Positions 24,926 to 34,157 of a stretch of 64,000 bases of DNA are shown here, piece by piece (positions within the stretch are counted from its first letter, which is position 1; each line of letters starts with the position of its first letter). Source of the DNA: Robiginitalea sp. SC105 (lineage in GTDB: Bacteria > Bacteroidota > Bacteroidia > Flavobacteriales > Flavobacteriaceae); NCBI RefSeq assembly GCF_014243345.1, contig NZ_JACLZF010000001.1:62001-126000 (forward strand), read 5' to 3'. The notes below the pieces were generated by a model, which saw only the letters and a list, made by a program, of their open reading frames with translations, made no database searches and had not been told where the DNA came from. A program made the position numbers and the translations under genes.

Positions 24926-26281
24926 TTACTGTGTTGAATCTTCTTCGCCCATGTAATCCTGCACGGTACGGAAACCGATATAGCTCCGGGCGGAATCCTT
25001 GTATTCGTAATCCCGGGTACTCACCTGCAGGAAGTAGGCCACATCCTTCCACGATCCGCCACGGATTACCTTGCGGGTATTGTCCTTGCTGTCGGCATTC
25101 GGGTTCATGGTCGATGCGTATTCGTACGATCCGGGATAGTAGCTGGAGTTGGTCCACTCCGATACGTTTCCGGCCATGTTGTAAAGGTTGAAATCGTTCG
25201 GCTCGTAGGATTTGGCCTCCACGGTGTAGAGGGCCGCATCGGCCGCGTAATCCCCGCGCTGGGGCTTGAAGTTTGCCATAAAGCAACCGGTGTCGCTGAT
25301 CACGTACGGGCCGCCCCAGGGATAGGTACCCCCTTCGATGCCTCCGCGCGCCGCGTATTCCCATTCGGCCTCAGTCGGGAGGCGGAACTGGTTTACGAAT
25401 TGCTTGCCGCGGGAGCGCTGGTCGTCATTCTTGAATTTGGTCCTCCAGTTGCAGAACGCCTTGGCCTGGCTCCAGGAAACCCCGACGACCGGATAGTCGC
25501 TGTAGGCGTCGTGCCAGAAGTAATCGTTGTGCATGGGTTCGTTGTAGGAGTATTCAAAATCGCGGATCCATACCGTGGTGTCCGGGTAGATGGCTGTGAT
25601 CTCCTGGCGGATGAAGTCCTTGCGGCGGCCTTCCTTGGCCCGTGCAGCTGCTTCAATATCCATCCAGGTGTATTTGTAATTCAGTTTGGTGACGTCAATA
25701 GTCCGCTGGCCGTTATAGGATTCCTCCTCGGGGATGTACATGGAATCCATCACCTCGGCGTAATAGACATCCGGATAATCCCGGGTATCCCATACAAGGT
25801 CCTCGTCTTTGTCCAGGGCACGGCCCTCGTAGTAGTCATCACCGAAGCCGGCATAGTTGTCCAGCATGTACTTGTCATAGACCGACAGGTTGGCCGTATC
25901 GGCATCCTTGAAGGCGTACCTTCCGATACCGTCGTCCTCCGGGCCCATCCCCAGTTCGTCGGCCAGGATCGCCAGTTTGGTCCGGACAATCGAATCCTTG
26001 ACCCACTCCACGAACTGCCGGTACTCACTGTTGGTTATTTCCGTATCATCCATATAGAAGGATCTGACGGTAACCGTTTTGGTAGGGGCATTCTGGACGT
26101 TGGCCATGTCCTCCTCACTCTTACCCATAATGAACGCGCCCCGGGGGATCAATTCCATCCCGTAGGGTTTTTCAGGGTACCATTTTTTGCCTTGTACGCC
26201 TACCAGTTCCCCTTTGGATTTGGAACCACAGCTGCTGAGCAAAAAAACAAACGCTATAGACGATAACAATAGCTTCTTCAT
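24926..26281 (-). CDS. gldK: Gliding motility/type IX secretion lipoprotein GldK
   Basis: A 451-residue lipoprotein (AFVFLLSSC, lipidated Cys18) with a formylglycine-generating-enzyme-like (SUMF1) fold: GAFIMGKSEEDM near residue 50, TEITNSEYRQFVEW, ARGGIEGGTYPWGG, MAGNVSEW and VIRGGSWKD near the end. GldK, an outer-membrane-associated lipoprotein, builds the periplasmic ring with GldN. Enzymatic activity is not expected for GldK. It is the first gene of gldKLMN, 114 nt after the ureohydrolase-like gene. I found no clear -7 box in that gap. Confidence 0.95.
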   Translation of the reverse strand: MKKLLLSSIAFVFLLSSCGSKSKGELVGVQGKKWYPEKPYGMELIPRGAFIMGKSEEDMANVQNAPTKTVTVRSFYMDDTEITNSEYRQFVEWVKDSIVRTKLAILADELGMGPEDDGIGRYAFKDADTANLSVYDKYMLDNYAGFGDDYYEGRALDKDEDLVWDTRDYPDVYYAEVMDSMYIPEEESYNGQRTIDVTKLNYKYTWMDIEAAARAKEGRRKDFIRQEITAIYPDTTVWIRDFEYSYNEPMHNDYFWHDAYSDYPVVGVSWSQAKAFCNWRTKFKNDDQRSRGKQFVNQFRLPTEAEWEYAARGGIEGGTYPWGGPYVISDTGCFMANFKPQRGDYAADAALYTVEAKSYEPNDFNLYNMAGNVSEWTNSSYYPGSYEYASTMNPNADSKDNTRKVIRGGSWKDVAYFLQVSTRDYEYKDSARSYIGFRTVQDYMGEEDSTQ

Positions 26282-26395
26282 ACTTTAGGTTAATTTCGGT
26301 TAAGACTGTACGGTACTATCTTCGATTATTCACTAAAACTGAAAATTGAATAATTTATTGTACGTACCGACCTAATCTCGTGCAATTAAACGGGT

Positions 26396-27553
26396 TTAGT
26401 TAAAGCCTTTTTTATAGGCTTTGAACCACCGGTCCGGAATATTCTGGTCGCAGGCGTCCAGATAGTCTTGTTCGGTGCATGGTAATAACGCCGGTGAATC
26501 GGGTTTAGTATGCGCGGCGAGGAGGTTTGGGACCTCAACCCACCAGCGCCCCGTGACCGTGCTGCTATAAAAGTGAAGTTGTTCGGATTGGCAGGGGACG
26601 ATAAACTTGTTGAAGTCCTTGCCCCCACCGGCGGGTTCTTCTTGAACCCGGAAGTTGTGGCCTTCCATAAAATACCAGATCATCTGGGCAACAAGCTGGA
26701 AGGATTGCATGTTGTTTTCAACCTCGAAAATACCGAAGGCGGAAATATTGTCCCCCATACCGGCGTAGCGCGCAATGGCGCAGATCTCCCTACCGGTAAA
26801 CCCATTGGGCGAAAACCCGTCCGGCTGTCCCATTTCGGACGCCCGGATGGCCCGTGCGTCCAGGCTCACCAGGTGGGCGTTGCGCAATACGGGCTCGGCA
26901 AGGCTGATATCGCCCGCAATCTCCCCGAGGCGGTAGGCGTCGAAAAACAGCCGGTCCATCAGGTCGATCTCCTCCTGCGCATTGAAATAGCTCTGGTAGC
27001 CGATGTTGGAAAAATTAAAGAGGTTGTTCGGTTTGTCGGTGATGATCTTACTCATATAGGAGTTGGAGGAAATGAGTTCCTCATCTGCCCCGAAATCGAA
27101 CCGGCTGTCCACGGCTACCAGGTTCACCATGTCGATGATTTTGTCGAAGGCGCGGTAGGCGGGGTACGTAATGTCCTGGGTGGCCCCGATGATGATCGGG
27201 ATGATTTTCTCCTCCAGGAGTTCCGCCACGATTTCCCGGACCACGAAATAGGTGTCCTTGACGGTTTCCCCTTCGTCTATGTCCCCCAGGTCGATGATGG
27301 TGTCGTTCCAGTTCCCCTCCATGAGCCGGTAGAGCTGCATGCGAATCTCGTCGAGCTCCAGGCGGCTGGTCTTTTTTATAAAGGCGTTCCTGGATTCAAA
27401 GACACCCAGGATGGCAAAGGTTGCCCCTGCCAGTACGGGCAGGCCTTCCTTTTCGGTGTGCTTGTAGATGATGCGCCCCAGCGCCTGGGCAGGCAGGAGC
27501 TCGCAGTGAGCCAGGACGCGCGTGGGTACGGGAAGTAGGAAATCGAATGCCAT
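26396..27553 (-). CDS. Ureohydrolase (arginase/formimidoylglutamase)-fold protein, probable pseudoenzyme
   Basis: A 385-residue protein with the overall order of ureohydrolase motifs, but the metal ligands are changed. The GGDHS-type motif reads G123-A-T-Q126-D, so its His is Gln. The DAHxD motif reads D149-S-R151-F-D153, so its His is Arg. The SxDxD motif reads S230-L-D232-A-R234, so its second Asp is Arg. Three of six manganese ligands are therefore lost, and normal arginase or formimidoylglutamase activity is unlikely. It lies 16 nt after topA and 114 nt before gldK. Automatic annotation may call it formimidoylglutamase; a structural or regulatory role fits better (inference). Confidence 0.8.
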   Translation of the reverse strand: MAFDFLLPVPTRVLAHCELLPAQALGRIIYKHTEKEGLPVLAGATFAILGVFESRNAFIKKTSRLELDEIRMQLYRLMEGNWNDTIIDLGDIDEGETVKDTYFVVREIVAELLEEKIIPIIIGATQDITYPAYRAFDKIIDMVNLVAVDSRFDFGADEELISSNSYMSKIITDKPNNLFNFSNIGYQSYFNAQEEIDLMDRLFFDAYRLGEIAGDISLAEPVLRNAHLVSLDARAIRASEMGQPDGFSPNGFTGREICAIARYAGMGDNISAFGIFEVENNMQSFQLVAQMIWYFMEGHNFRVQEEPAGGGKDFNKFIVPCQSEQLHFYSSTVTGRWWVEVPNLLAAHTKPDSPALLPCTEQDYLDACDQNIPDRWFKAYKKGFN

Positions 27554-27569
27554 AGGACACCTGAGTGGT

Positions 27570-30032
27570 TTAGGATTTTTTTCCCGTTTTCTTTTTGCCG
27601 AGCAATTCCCTGGCCTGTTCCAGGGTTACCTCCAGCGGGTCCACATCCTTGGCGAGGTCCACCTTTTTCCGACCCTTGATCACCGTATGCCGGCCCCACC
27701 GGCCTTTCTCGATCCGGATATCCTCTTCCGGCCACTCCCGGACGCGTTTCTCGGCTTCCTTCTTTTTCTTGGCTTCGATCAGTTCCTCAATGTCTTCCTG
27801 GGTGAGGTTGTCAAAATCGTATTTCTTCGGGACATTGATAAAGGTCCCGTCCCATTTGATGAAGGGCCCGAACCGGCCTTTGCCCTTGGTCACCGGTTTG
27901 TCCTCATAGGAGGCGATGGGGGCATCCTGTTTCTTCTTGGCGCGGATCAGCTCGGCGGCCCGTTCCATGTCCACGTCAAAAACGCTTTCGCCCTCGTCCA
28001 GGGAAACGAACTTCTTGCCGTAGCGTACGTAGGGCCCGTAGCGCCCTACATTGGCCTCCACCTCATCCCCTTCAAAGGTCCCCAGTTTGCGGGGGAGCTT
28101 AAAGAGGTCCATGGCTTCCTCATAGGTAATCGTCCCCAGGGACTGGTCCGGTAGCAGGCTGGCAAACTGGGGCTTTTCCTCCTCGTCGGCCGTGCCGATC
28201 TGGACCATGGGCCCGAAGCGCCCCAGGCGCACGGCAACCTGCCGCCCGGTCTCGGGATCCGTGCCCAGGACCCGCTCGCCGCTGGCGCGGTCTGCATTTT
28301 CCTCCACATCCAGCACGTTGGGGTGGAACCCTTTGTAGAAGTCCTTCAGGACATCCTGCCAGTCCTCTTCCCCCGTGGCGATGTCGTCAAAGTCCTTTTC
28401 GACCTTGGCAGTGAAATTGTAATCCAGGATGTTCGCAAAATGGCTCACCAGGAAATCGTTGACGATCATCCCGATATCGGTGGGCACCAGCTTCCCCTTA
28501 TCCGAGCCCACGGTCTCGGTGAGTTCGCTCCGCTGGAGTTCCCCTTTTTCCAGGGTAAACTGCAGGTATCCCCTTTCGGTTCCGTCCACGCTGCCCTTTT
28601 CCACATAGCCGCGGTTCTGTATGGTCGAAATCGTAGGCGCATAGGTGGAGGGCCGTCCGATCCCCAATTCCTCGAGTTTCTTGACAAGGGAGGCTTCCGT
28701 GTAGCGATAGGGCGGGCGGGTAAACCGCTGGGTCGCCGTGATATAGTTGTTGGACAGGGGCTCGTCCACCTTCATGGCGGGCAGCATGCCGTCCTGTTCC
28801 TCGGCGTCCTCTTCGTCCTTCCCTTCCAGGTATACCTTCAGGAACCCGTCGAACTTGATCACTTCCCCGTTGGCACCGAACAGGCTGTCGTCCCTGTCGT
28901 TTCGTATTTTGACCTGGGTCCTTTCCAGCTGGGCATCGCTCATCTGGGAAGCCAGGGTACGCATCCGGATTAGTTCGTACAGGCGGGCCTGGTCCCGTTC
29001 CACGTTGGGCCGCTGCAGCCCCATGTCGGTGGGCCGGATGGCCTCGTGGGCCTCCTGAGCCCCTTTGGACTTGGACTGGAACTTGCGGACCTCGCTGTAT
29101 TTCGGGCCATAGCTGCTGGTGATTTCCTCCTTTGCAGCGGCAAGCGCCTCGGAGGAAAGGCTGACGCTGTCGGTACGCATATAGGTGATGAGACCCGCCT
29201 CATAGAGCCGTTGGGCTACCTGCATAGTCCGGGATACGGAGAAATAGAGCTTGCGGGAAGCTTCCTGTTGCAGGGTGGAGGTGGTAAATGGTGCAGCCGG
29301 GGATTTTTTGGCCGGTTTGGTATCGAGGCTATCCACCGCAAAGGCAGCGCCCTTTAACCGGTCGAGGAATTCCCTGGCCTCCTGCTCCGTGTCAAAACTC
29401 TCATTGAGCCTGGCCGGGAATGTGGCTCCGTCCTCCGTCCGGAATTCAGCTGCCACCTTGAAGGAACTTTCAGGTTCAAAGGCATCAATGGCCCGTTCCC
29501 GCTCCACAATCAGCCGGACGGCTACCGATTGCACCCTGCCCGCTGAGAGCCCGGGTTTTATTTTTTTCCAGAGGACCGGCGACAATTCATACCCAACCAG
29601 GCGGTCCAGGATGCGCCTGGCTTGCTGGGCATTGACCAGGTCGTAGTTGATTTTCCTGGGGTTTTCGATCGCTTTCTGGATGGCCGACTTGGTAATGGAG
29701 TTGAATACGATCCGCCGGGTCTTGTCGGCATCGAGCTTCAGGGTTTCGGCCAGGTGCCAGGAAATCGCTTCCCCCTCCCGGTCCTCATCGCTGGCGAGCC
29801 AGATGGTATCCGCTTTGGAAGCCAGGTCTTTCAACTTCTTTACGAGAGCCTTTTTCTCCTTGTCAACAACGTACTTCGGGCTGAAATCGTTCTCCACATC
29901 CACGCCGAGCTCCTTGGAAGGCAGGTCGGCGATGTGGCCAAAACTGGAGGTTACCTTGAAATCCTTACCCAGGAACTTTTCAATGGTTTTGGCCTTTGCA
30001 GGCGACTCCACGATTACCAGGTTCTTTGCCAT
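27570..30032 (-). CDS. topA: DNA topoisomerase I (type IA)
   Basis: An 820-residue enzyme that relaxes negative supercoils. The TOPRIM domain is N-terminal (MAKNLVIVESPAKAKTIEKF; LASDEDREGEAISWHL). The active-site tyrosine lies in GLITYMRTDSVSLS at about residue 284. The usual zinc fingers are replaced by three C-terminal topo-C repeats (VGRYGPYVRYGKKF; KGRFGPFIKWDGTF; KGRWGRHTVIKGRK) and a Lys-rich tail, as in other Bacteroidota. A -7 box TACTTTTG is 19 nt upstream. Divergent from the AraC gene. Confidence 0.97.
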   Translation of the reverse strand: MAKNLVIVESPAKAKTIEKFLGKDFKVTSSFGHIADLPSKELGVDVENDFSPKYVVDKEKKALVKKLKDLASKADTIWLASDEDREGEAISWHLAETLKLDADKTRRIVFNSITKSAIQKAIENPRKINYDLVNAQQARRILDRLVGYELSPVLWKKIKPGLSAGRVQSVAVRLIVERERAIDAFEPESSFKVAAEFRTEDGATFPARLNESFDTEQEAREFLDRLKGAAFAVDSLDTKPAKKSPAAPFTTSTLQQEASRKLYFSVSRTMQVAQRLYEAGLITYMRTDSVSLSSEALAAAKEEITSSYGPKYSEVRKFQSKSKGAQEAHEAIRPTDMGLQRPNVERDQARLYELIRMRTLASQMSDAQLERTQVKIRNDRDDSLFGANGEVIKFDGFLKVYLEGKDEEDAEEQDGMLPAMKVDEPLSNNYITATQRFTRPPYRYTEASLVKKLEELGIGRPSTYAPTISTIQNRGYVEKGSVDGTERGYLQFTLEKGELQRSELTETVGSDKGKLVPTDIGMIVNDFLVSHFANILDYNFTAKVEKDFDDIATGEEDWQDVLKDFYKGFHPNVLDVEENADRASGERVLGTDPETGRQVAVRLGRFGPMVQIGTADEEEKPQFASLLPDQSLGTITYEEAMDLFKLPRKLGTFEGDEVEANVGRYGPYVRYGKKFVSLDEGESVFDVDMERAAELIRAKKKQDAPIASYEDKPVTKGKGRFGPFIKWDGTFINVPKKYDFDNLTQEDIEELIEAKKKKEAEKRVREWPEEDIRIEKGRWGRHTVIKGRKKVDLAKDVDPLEVTLEQARELLGKKKTGKKS

Positions 30033-30051
30033 TCAGTACATTTTAGGTTCA

Positions 30052-30059
30052 CAAAAGTA
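30052..30059 (-). promoter_or_regulatory. -7 promoter box of topA
   Basis: TACTTTTG on the minus strand, exact TAnnTTTG match, 19 nt upstream of the topA ATG. Confidence 0.6.
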
Positions 30060-30165
30060 GCCGAATTTTTTGATTTCCGTTACAGCCCCCTCCGGCAGGG
30101 TGCTCCAAACGGTCGCCCGGCCCGGTTTAATTCCGGGGGGATCCGCATCCTACCCGCGAATGCAT

Positions 30166-30196
30166 TTGACAGGATAACCATAAAATATTACTTTTA
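30166..30196 (+). promoter_or_regulatory. Promoter of the AraC-family gene
   Basis: TTG (30166-30168), 20 nt spacer, TACTTTTA (30189-30196): close to the flavobacterial TTG-N17-23-TAnnTTTG promoter with one mismatch. It is 26 nt upstream of ATG 30223. Confidence 0.55.
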
Positions 30197-30222
30197 ATAA
30201 GTTACCATATTAAAGACAGTTG

Positions 30223-31227
30223 ATGTTTACCTTACCTATAGGTTCGGCAACCAGTTTGCTCGAACAATTCGGAAGGCAGCTCCGGGGTGAATACAAGGGG
30301 GGATTTGAAGAAGGGTTGCTGGTTTTGGACAACGACATCGGGAAGGGACGCCTCCGCGCAGTAAACCTCCCGGATGACCTTTCCACCTTAATATATGATG
30401 TGACGTTTTACCGGGACCTTACCTTCAGGCTCAGCGGGGAGGAATCGCGACCCCTGTTCTTCCTTTTCTGCCTGGAGGGCTACTTCTACCACCACTACGA
30501 AAGCCAGAAGGAACTTCGGCGCGTCAGCAAACTCCAGAATGTCATCCTTTCCGGTTCTTCGGAGAACCGCAGCATCATCCGGATACCGGCCGATACCAAA
30601 TTGAAGATCAGCGTTATCTGGCTCCTGCGCACCCGGCTGGAACCCCGCAATGGCAGTCCCGCCCCGCGGACCACGCAAAAGCTGGTGCATATCCTGGAGG
30701 GAATGAATGGCAAGGCCTCCTATTTCGGGAGCCTGCGCCCCGCGACTGCCCGGTATGTGAGCGTGCTCATCGACAACACCAAACCCGGCGTTGTGGGCCG
30801 CCTGCTCACGGAGGCGGCCATACTGAACATCCTCGCTTCCCAACTGGACCACTACCGGAAAACCATTCGCAACGAACCTTCGGACGCCCCCCTGGGCGAA
30901 TCAGAGATCGGGAAAATCCTGGAACTCGGCAATGAAATCGTGGGCCATCTGGACCGGGATTACACGGTCGGGGGCCTGTCGGTGAAAAGCGGCCTGAACC
31001 CCAAAAAACTGCAGGCGGGCTTCCGGTACCTGTATGGGTCGAGCGTATCGAATTTCATTCGGGATGCGCGCCTGGAACGCGCAAGGGAACTTTTGGAAAC
31101 GCGGGGGATGAACGTCAGCGAGGCGGTCTATGCCGTGGGCCTCAGCAGCAGGAGCTATTTTACCAAAGCCTTTAAGGAGCGCTACGGCATACGACCCTCC
31201 GACTTGCTGGCCAGGCTCAAATCCTGA
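30223..31227 (+). CDS. AraC-family transcriptional regulator
   Basis: A 334-residue protein with two helix-turn-helix units at the C-terminus (about residues 235-330): YTVGGLSVKSGLNPKKLQAGFRYLYG and MNVSEAVYAVGLSSRSYFTKAFKERYGIRPSDL, the latter carrying the family signature. The N-terminal 220 residues form a poorly conserved sensing domain without transmembrane segments. It is convergent with the LVIVD lipoprotein gene and divergent from topA, so no target is obvious. Start ATG 30223 (an in-frame TTG is just before it). Confidence 0.9.
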   Translation: MFTLPIGSATSLLEQFGRQLRGEYKGGFEEGLLVLDNDIGKGRLRAVNLPDDLSTLIYDVTFYRDLTFRLSGEESRPLFFLFCLEGYFYHHYESQKELRRVSKLQNVILSGSSENRSIIRIPADTKLKISVIWLLRTRLEPRNGSPAPRTTQKLVHILEGMNGKASYFGSLRPATARYVSVLIDNTKPGVVGRLLTEAAILNILASQLDHYRKTIRNEPSDAPLGESEIGKILELGNEIVGHLDRDYTVGGLSVKSGLNPKKLQAGFRYLYGSSVSNFIRDARLERARELLETRGMNVSEAVYAVGLSSRSYFTKAFKERYGIRPSDLLARLKS

Positions 31228-31313
31228 GCAGCAGTCGGCGTGCCGGAGACGGACGGGGGCTTACAGGAATTCAGGCCTGCCGGGGATCGACGCCCCCCTG
31301 CCCGGGTCCCGGA

Positions 31314-32561
31314 TCAATTCCCCAGGGCCAGCGTACTGAGGAGTTCCAAACCCGAATCCATGTACCGGTACTGCGTCAGTTGTCCCTGGCCAATCATCAA
31401 CAGGTGGTCCTGCAGCGGGATGACATCAAAGGGATGGACATCCTCGAAAACCGCTACTTCGACGAGCTGCTTCACGTCTGTTTTATCGAAGACCCGGAGG
31501 CCTGAAGCCCCGTCGCAAACAAAGAGCAATTCCCCCTGCACCCCCAGTCCGTAGGGCCCGTCCAGCGGATAGCTCGCAATGAGTTCCGGTGTGGTGATCT
31601 CGCTGATGTCCACGATGAACAATCCGCTCTCGGTAGCCCCGCACCCATTTCCGCCCCGGAGGGTGACAAAGGCGTAATCGCCATCCACCACAACCGGGTC
31701 ACAGGCAGTGCCGTGCTGGAATTCCGAGACGAACTCGGGGGAAGCGGGTACCGATATATCATAAATGTACATCCCGCGCATACTGCCCAGGAAGAGTTTG
31801 TCCCCCCGGTTGAAAATGGTTTCGATGTCGAAGCCCGCAAATACATCGTCCAGGGCCACGGGGACCTCCAGGTCCGAGATGTCAAATACATTGATGGTAT
31901 GGCTGTCGACTGCGTACAGGAATTCCCCGACGATCTTGAAGCGCGCCAGGGACCCGCCCTGCCCAGTCGCCTGGTTGGCGTCTGCCGCCGCTTCCATGAT
32001 GTCGATCCCGCCAGGGAACCGTGACTCCGCCTCCGAAACCCGCAGCCGCTTGGTATGCAGTTCCCAGCCGATGAGGATTTCCCCCTGATCCGACCAGGCG
32101 TCGTATTCCACGATGTCGGCTTCAAAGGGCCACGGGATGTTATCCTGCAGGACCCCTTTGAGGCGGGCCACCGGGCGGATATTGTCCGGGTTGGAGATGT
32201 CGAGAACGACCAGGTCCGAAAGGCTGTCCGCGAAAAGGTAGTTGTCCCTGACCGCGATGTCGATATTGCCAGGGATGGTGATAAATCCCGATTTCACCGG
32301 GGCTTCGGGGTTTCGGTTGTCGATCAGGTGAACGCCCTTATAGGGTTCGTTCACAAAAATCAGGTCGCCGTAGGCATAAATCTTCCCGGAGGTTTCCAGG
32401 GGCTGGGGCGGCAGGATATCGACGCTCGATTCAAATTCGGCCACGGACATGGTCAGCGGGGTGGCCACCAGGTAATCGGCAAATTCCGGATCGGTTTCCT
32501 TATCGCAGGAAACCAGGAGGCCGAGGCCTGCAAGGAACAGCAGGATACGGTAGGATTTCAT
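31314..32561 (-). CDS. LVIVD-repeat beta-propeller lipoprotein
   Basis: A 415-residue lipoprotein (AGLGLLVSC, lipidated Cys19). The mature part contains LVIVD-type repeats that form a beta-propeller, each with the pattern NYLFADSLSDLVVLDISNP, FLYAVDSHTINVFDISD, KLFLGSMRGMYIYDISVP, DYAFVTLRGG and GLFIVDISEIT. The C-terminus ends the propeller with LLFVCDGASGLRVFDKTD. The protein is probably attached to the outer membrane; the role is unknown. An exact -7 box lies 28 nt upstream. Divergent from miaB. Confidence 0.87.
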   Translation of the reverse strand: MKSYRILLFLAGLGLLVSCDKETDPEFADYLVATPLTMSVAEFESSVDILPPQPLETSGKIYAYGDLIFVNEPYKGVHLIDNRNPEAPVKSGFITIPGNIDIAVRDNYLFADSLSDLVVLDISNPDNIRPVARLKGVLQDNIPWPFEADIVEYDAWSDQGEILIGWELHTKRLRVSEAESRFPGGIDIMEAAADANQATGQGGSLARFKIVGEFLYAVDSHTINVFDISDLEVPVALDDVFAGFDIETIFNRGDKLFLGSMRGMYIYDISVPASPEFVSEFQHGTACDPVVVDGDYAFVTLRGGNGCGATESGLFIVDISEITTPELIASYPLDGPYGLGVQGELLFVCDGASGLRVFDKTDVKQLVEVAVFEDVHPFDVIPLQDHLLMIGQGQLTQYRYMDSGLELLSTLALGN

Positions 32562-32589
32562 AGCTAATTGGTTTGAAGGGCTGTTTATT

Positions 32590-32597
32590 CAAAGATA
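32590..32597 (-). promoter_or_regulatory. -7 promoter box of the LVIVD lipoprotein gene
   Basis: TATCTTTG on the minus strand, exact TAnnTTTG match, 28 nt upstream of the start codon. Confidence 0.6.
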
Positions 32598-32648
32598 CAT
32601 CCCGGCCGGTGCAGTTGCGTTTTTGGCAAAAAATTAAACGCTGCCAAA

Positions 32649-32679
32649 TTGTCATATTCGCATTAACCTAGTATCTTTG
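32649..32679 (+). promoter_or_regulatory. Promoter of miaB
   Basis: TTG (32649-32651), 20 nt spacer, TATCTTTG (32672-32679): full match to the flavobacterial -33/-7 promoter. It places transcription start near 32686 and supports the ATG at 32712. Confidence 0.7.
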
Positions 32680-32711
32680 CTGCCCTTCCGTTGGGAAGGA
32701 AAAACGCATGC

Positions 32712-34154
32712 ATGGAAAAGACAATAAACGAATCGGAACAGGGGACTGCCCTGGAGGTGCGCGGCAGGGAGGCCAACCCCCGGAAGCTGTACATCGAGAG
32801 CTACGGCTGTCAGATGAATTTCTCCGACAGCGAGATCGTGGCTTCCATCCTGGGCCAGGAGGGTTTTAACACTACCCAGCGCCTGGAGGAAGCAGACCTG
32901 ATCCTGGTGAATACCTGCTCCATCCGGGAAAAAGCCGAGCAAACCGTACGCAAAAGGCTCGTGCACTTCAATGCCCTCAAAAAGAACAACCCCGGCGTCA
33001 AGGTAGGCGTATTGGGCTGTATGGCCGAACGCCTGAAGAGCCAGTTCCTCGAGGAGGAAAAAATCGTGGATATGGTGGTGGGCCCAGACGCCTACAAGGA
33101 CCTTCCCAACCTGATCCGGGAAGTGGACGGCGGGCAGAATGCCGTTAACGTGATCCTCTCCAAGGAAGAGACCTACGGGGATGTTTCCCCGGTCCGCCTG
33201 GGCACCAACGGGGTGACCGCCTTTGTATCCATCACGCGGGGATGCGACAATATGTGCACCTTCTGCGTGGTCCCCTTTACCCGGGGGCGGGAGCGGAGCC
33301 GCGACCCCCAGTCCATCCTGGGCGAAATCGGCGACCTGTGGGAGCAGGGATACAGGGAAGTGACCCTGCTCGGCCAGAACGTGGACAGTTACCTGTGGTA
33401 TGGCGGGGGGCTGAAAAAGGATTTTGACAAGGCCAGCCCGATGCAACAGGCCACGGCAGTTAACTTCGCCGGCCTGCTGGAAATGGCTGCCACGGCGCAC
33501 CCGCGCATGCGGTTCCGCTTTTCCACCTCCAACCCCCAGGACATGACCCTGGACGTGATTGAAACCATGGCGCGTTTCGACAATATCTGCAACTATATCC
33601 ACCTGCCCGTGCAGAGCGGCAGCGACCGGATCCTGAAAGCCATGAACCGCCTGCACACCCGGGCCGAATATTTTGAACTGATCGACAACATCCGCCGGCT
33701 TATCCCGGATTGCGGTATCAGCCAGGACATGATTGCCGGATTTCCCACAGAAACGGAGGAAGACCACCAGCAGACCCTCTCCCTGATGGACTATGTGAAA
33801 TACGATTTCGGGTTCATGTTTGCGTATTCGGAGCGGCCAGGGACCCTGGCGGCCCGGAAACTGGCAGACGACGTCCCCGAGGAGGTGAAAAAACGCCGGC
33901 TCCGGGAAATCATCGGCAAGCAGCAGGAACACAGCCTGGAACGCAACCGGCAGCATATCGGCCGGGTCGAGGAGGTGCTCATCGAAGGGCCCTCCCGGAA
34001 ATCGGATGCCCAATGGATGGGCCGGAACACCCAGAACACCGTGGTGGTTTTTCCGAAGGAACATTACCGGGTGGGTGAATTTGTCAATGTGCGGATCGAA
34101 GACTGTACCTCCGCCACGCTGCTGGGTACGGCAACGGGATACTCCAAAAAATAA
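32712..34154 (+). CDS. miaB: tRNA-2-methylthio-N6-isopentenyladenosine synthase MiaB
   Basis: A 480-residue radical-SAM methylthiotransferase that adds a methylthio group to i6A37 in tRNA. The N-terminal UPF0004 domain holds the auxiliary-cluster cysteines (Cys33 in [11 protein letters not shown], then [11 protein letters not shown] and VLGCMAERL). The radical-SAM cluster is C178-x3-C182-x2-C185 ([20 protein letters not shown]). A TRAM domain ends the protein ([10 protein letters not shown]...). The promoter and the absence of a conserved extension support ATG 32712 over TTG 32691. It leads the co-oriented block with the sigma54 activator 3 nt behind. Confidence 0.96.
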   Translation: MEKTINESEQGTALEVRGREANPRKLYIESYGCQMNFSDSEIVASILGQEGFNTTQRLEEADLILVNTCSIREKAEQTVRKRLVHFNALKKNNPGVKVGVLGCMAERLKSQFLEEEKIVDMVVGPDAYKDLPNLIREVDGGQNAVNVILSKEETYGDVSPVRLGTNGVTAFVSITRGCDNMCTFCVVPFTRGRERSRDPQSILGEIGDLWEQGYREVTLLGQNVDSYLWYGGGLKKDFDKASPMQQATAVNFAGLLEMAATAHPRMRFRFSTSNPQDMTLDVIETMARFDNICNYIHLPVQSGSDRILKAMNRLHTRAEYFELIDNIRRLIPDCGISQDMIAGFPTETEEDHQQTLSLMDYVKYDFGFMFAYSERPGTLAARKLADDVPEEVKKRRLREIIGKQQEHSLERNRQHIGRVEEVLIEGPSRKSDAQWMGRNTQNTVVVFPKEHYRVGEFVNVRIEDCTSATLLGTATGYSKK

Positions 34155-34157
34155 GCC

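Noticed and set aside
26396-27553. Calling the ureohydrolase-fold protein an active formimidoylglutamase or arginase
   Set aside because: Three of the six manganese ligands are substituted, which is not compatible with the known mechanism.
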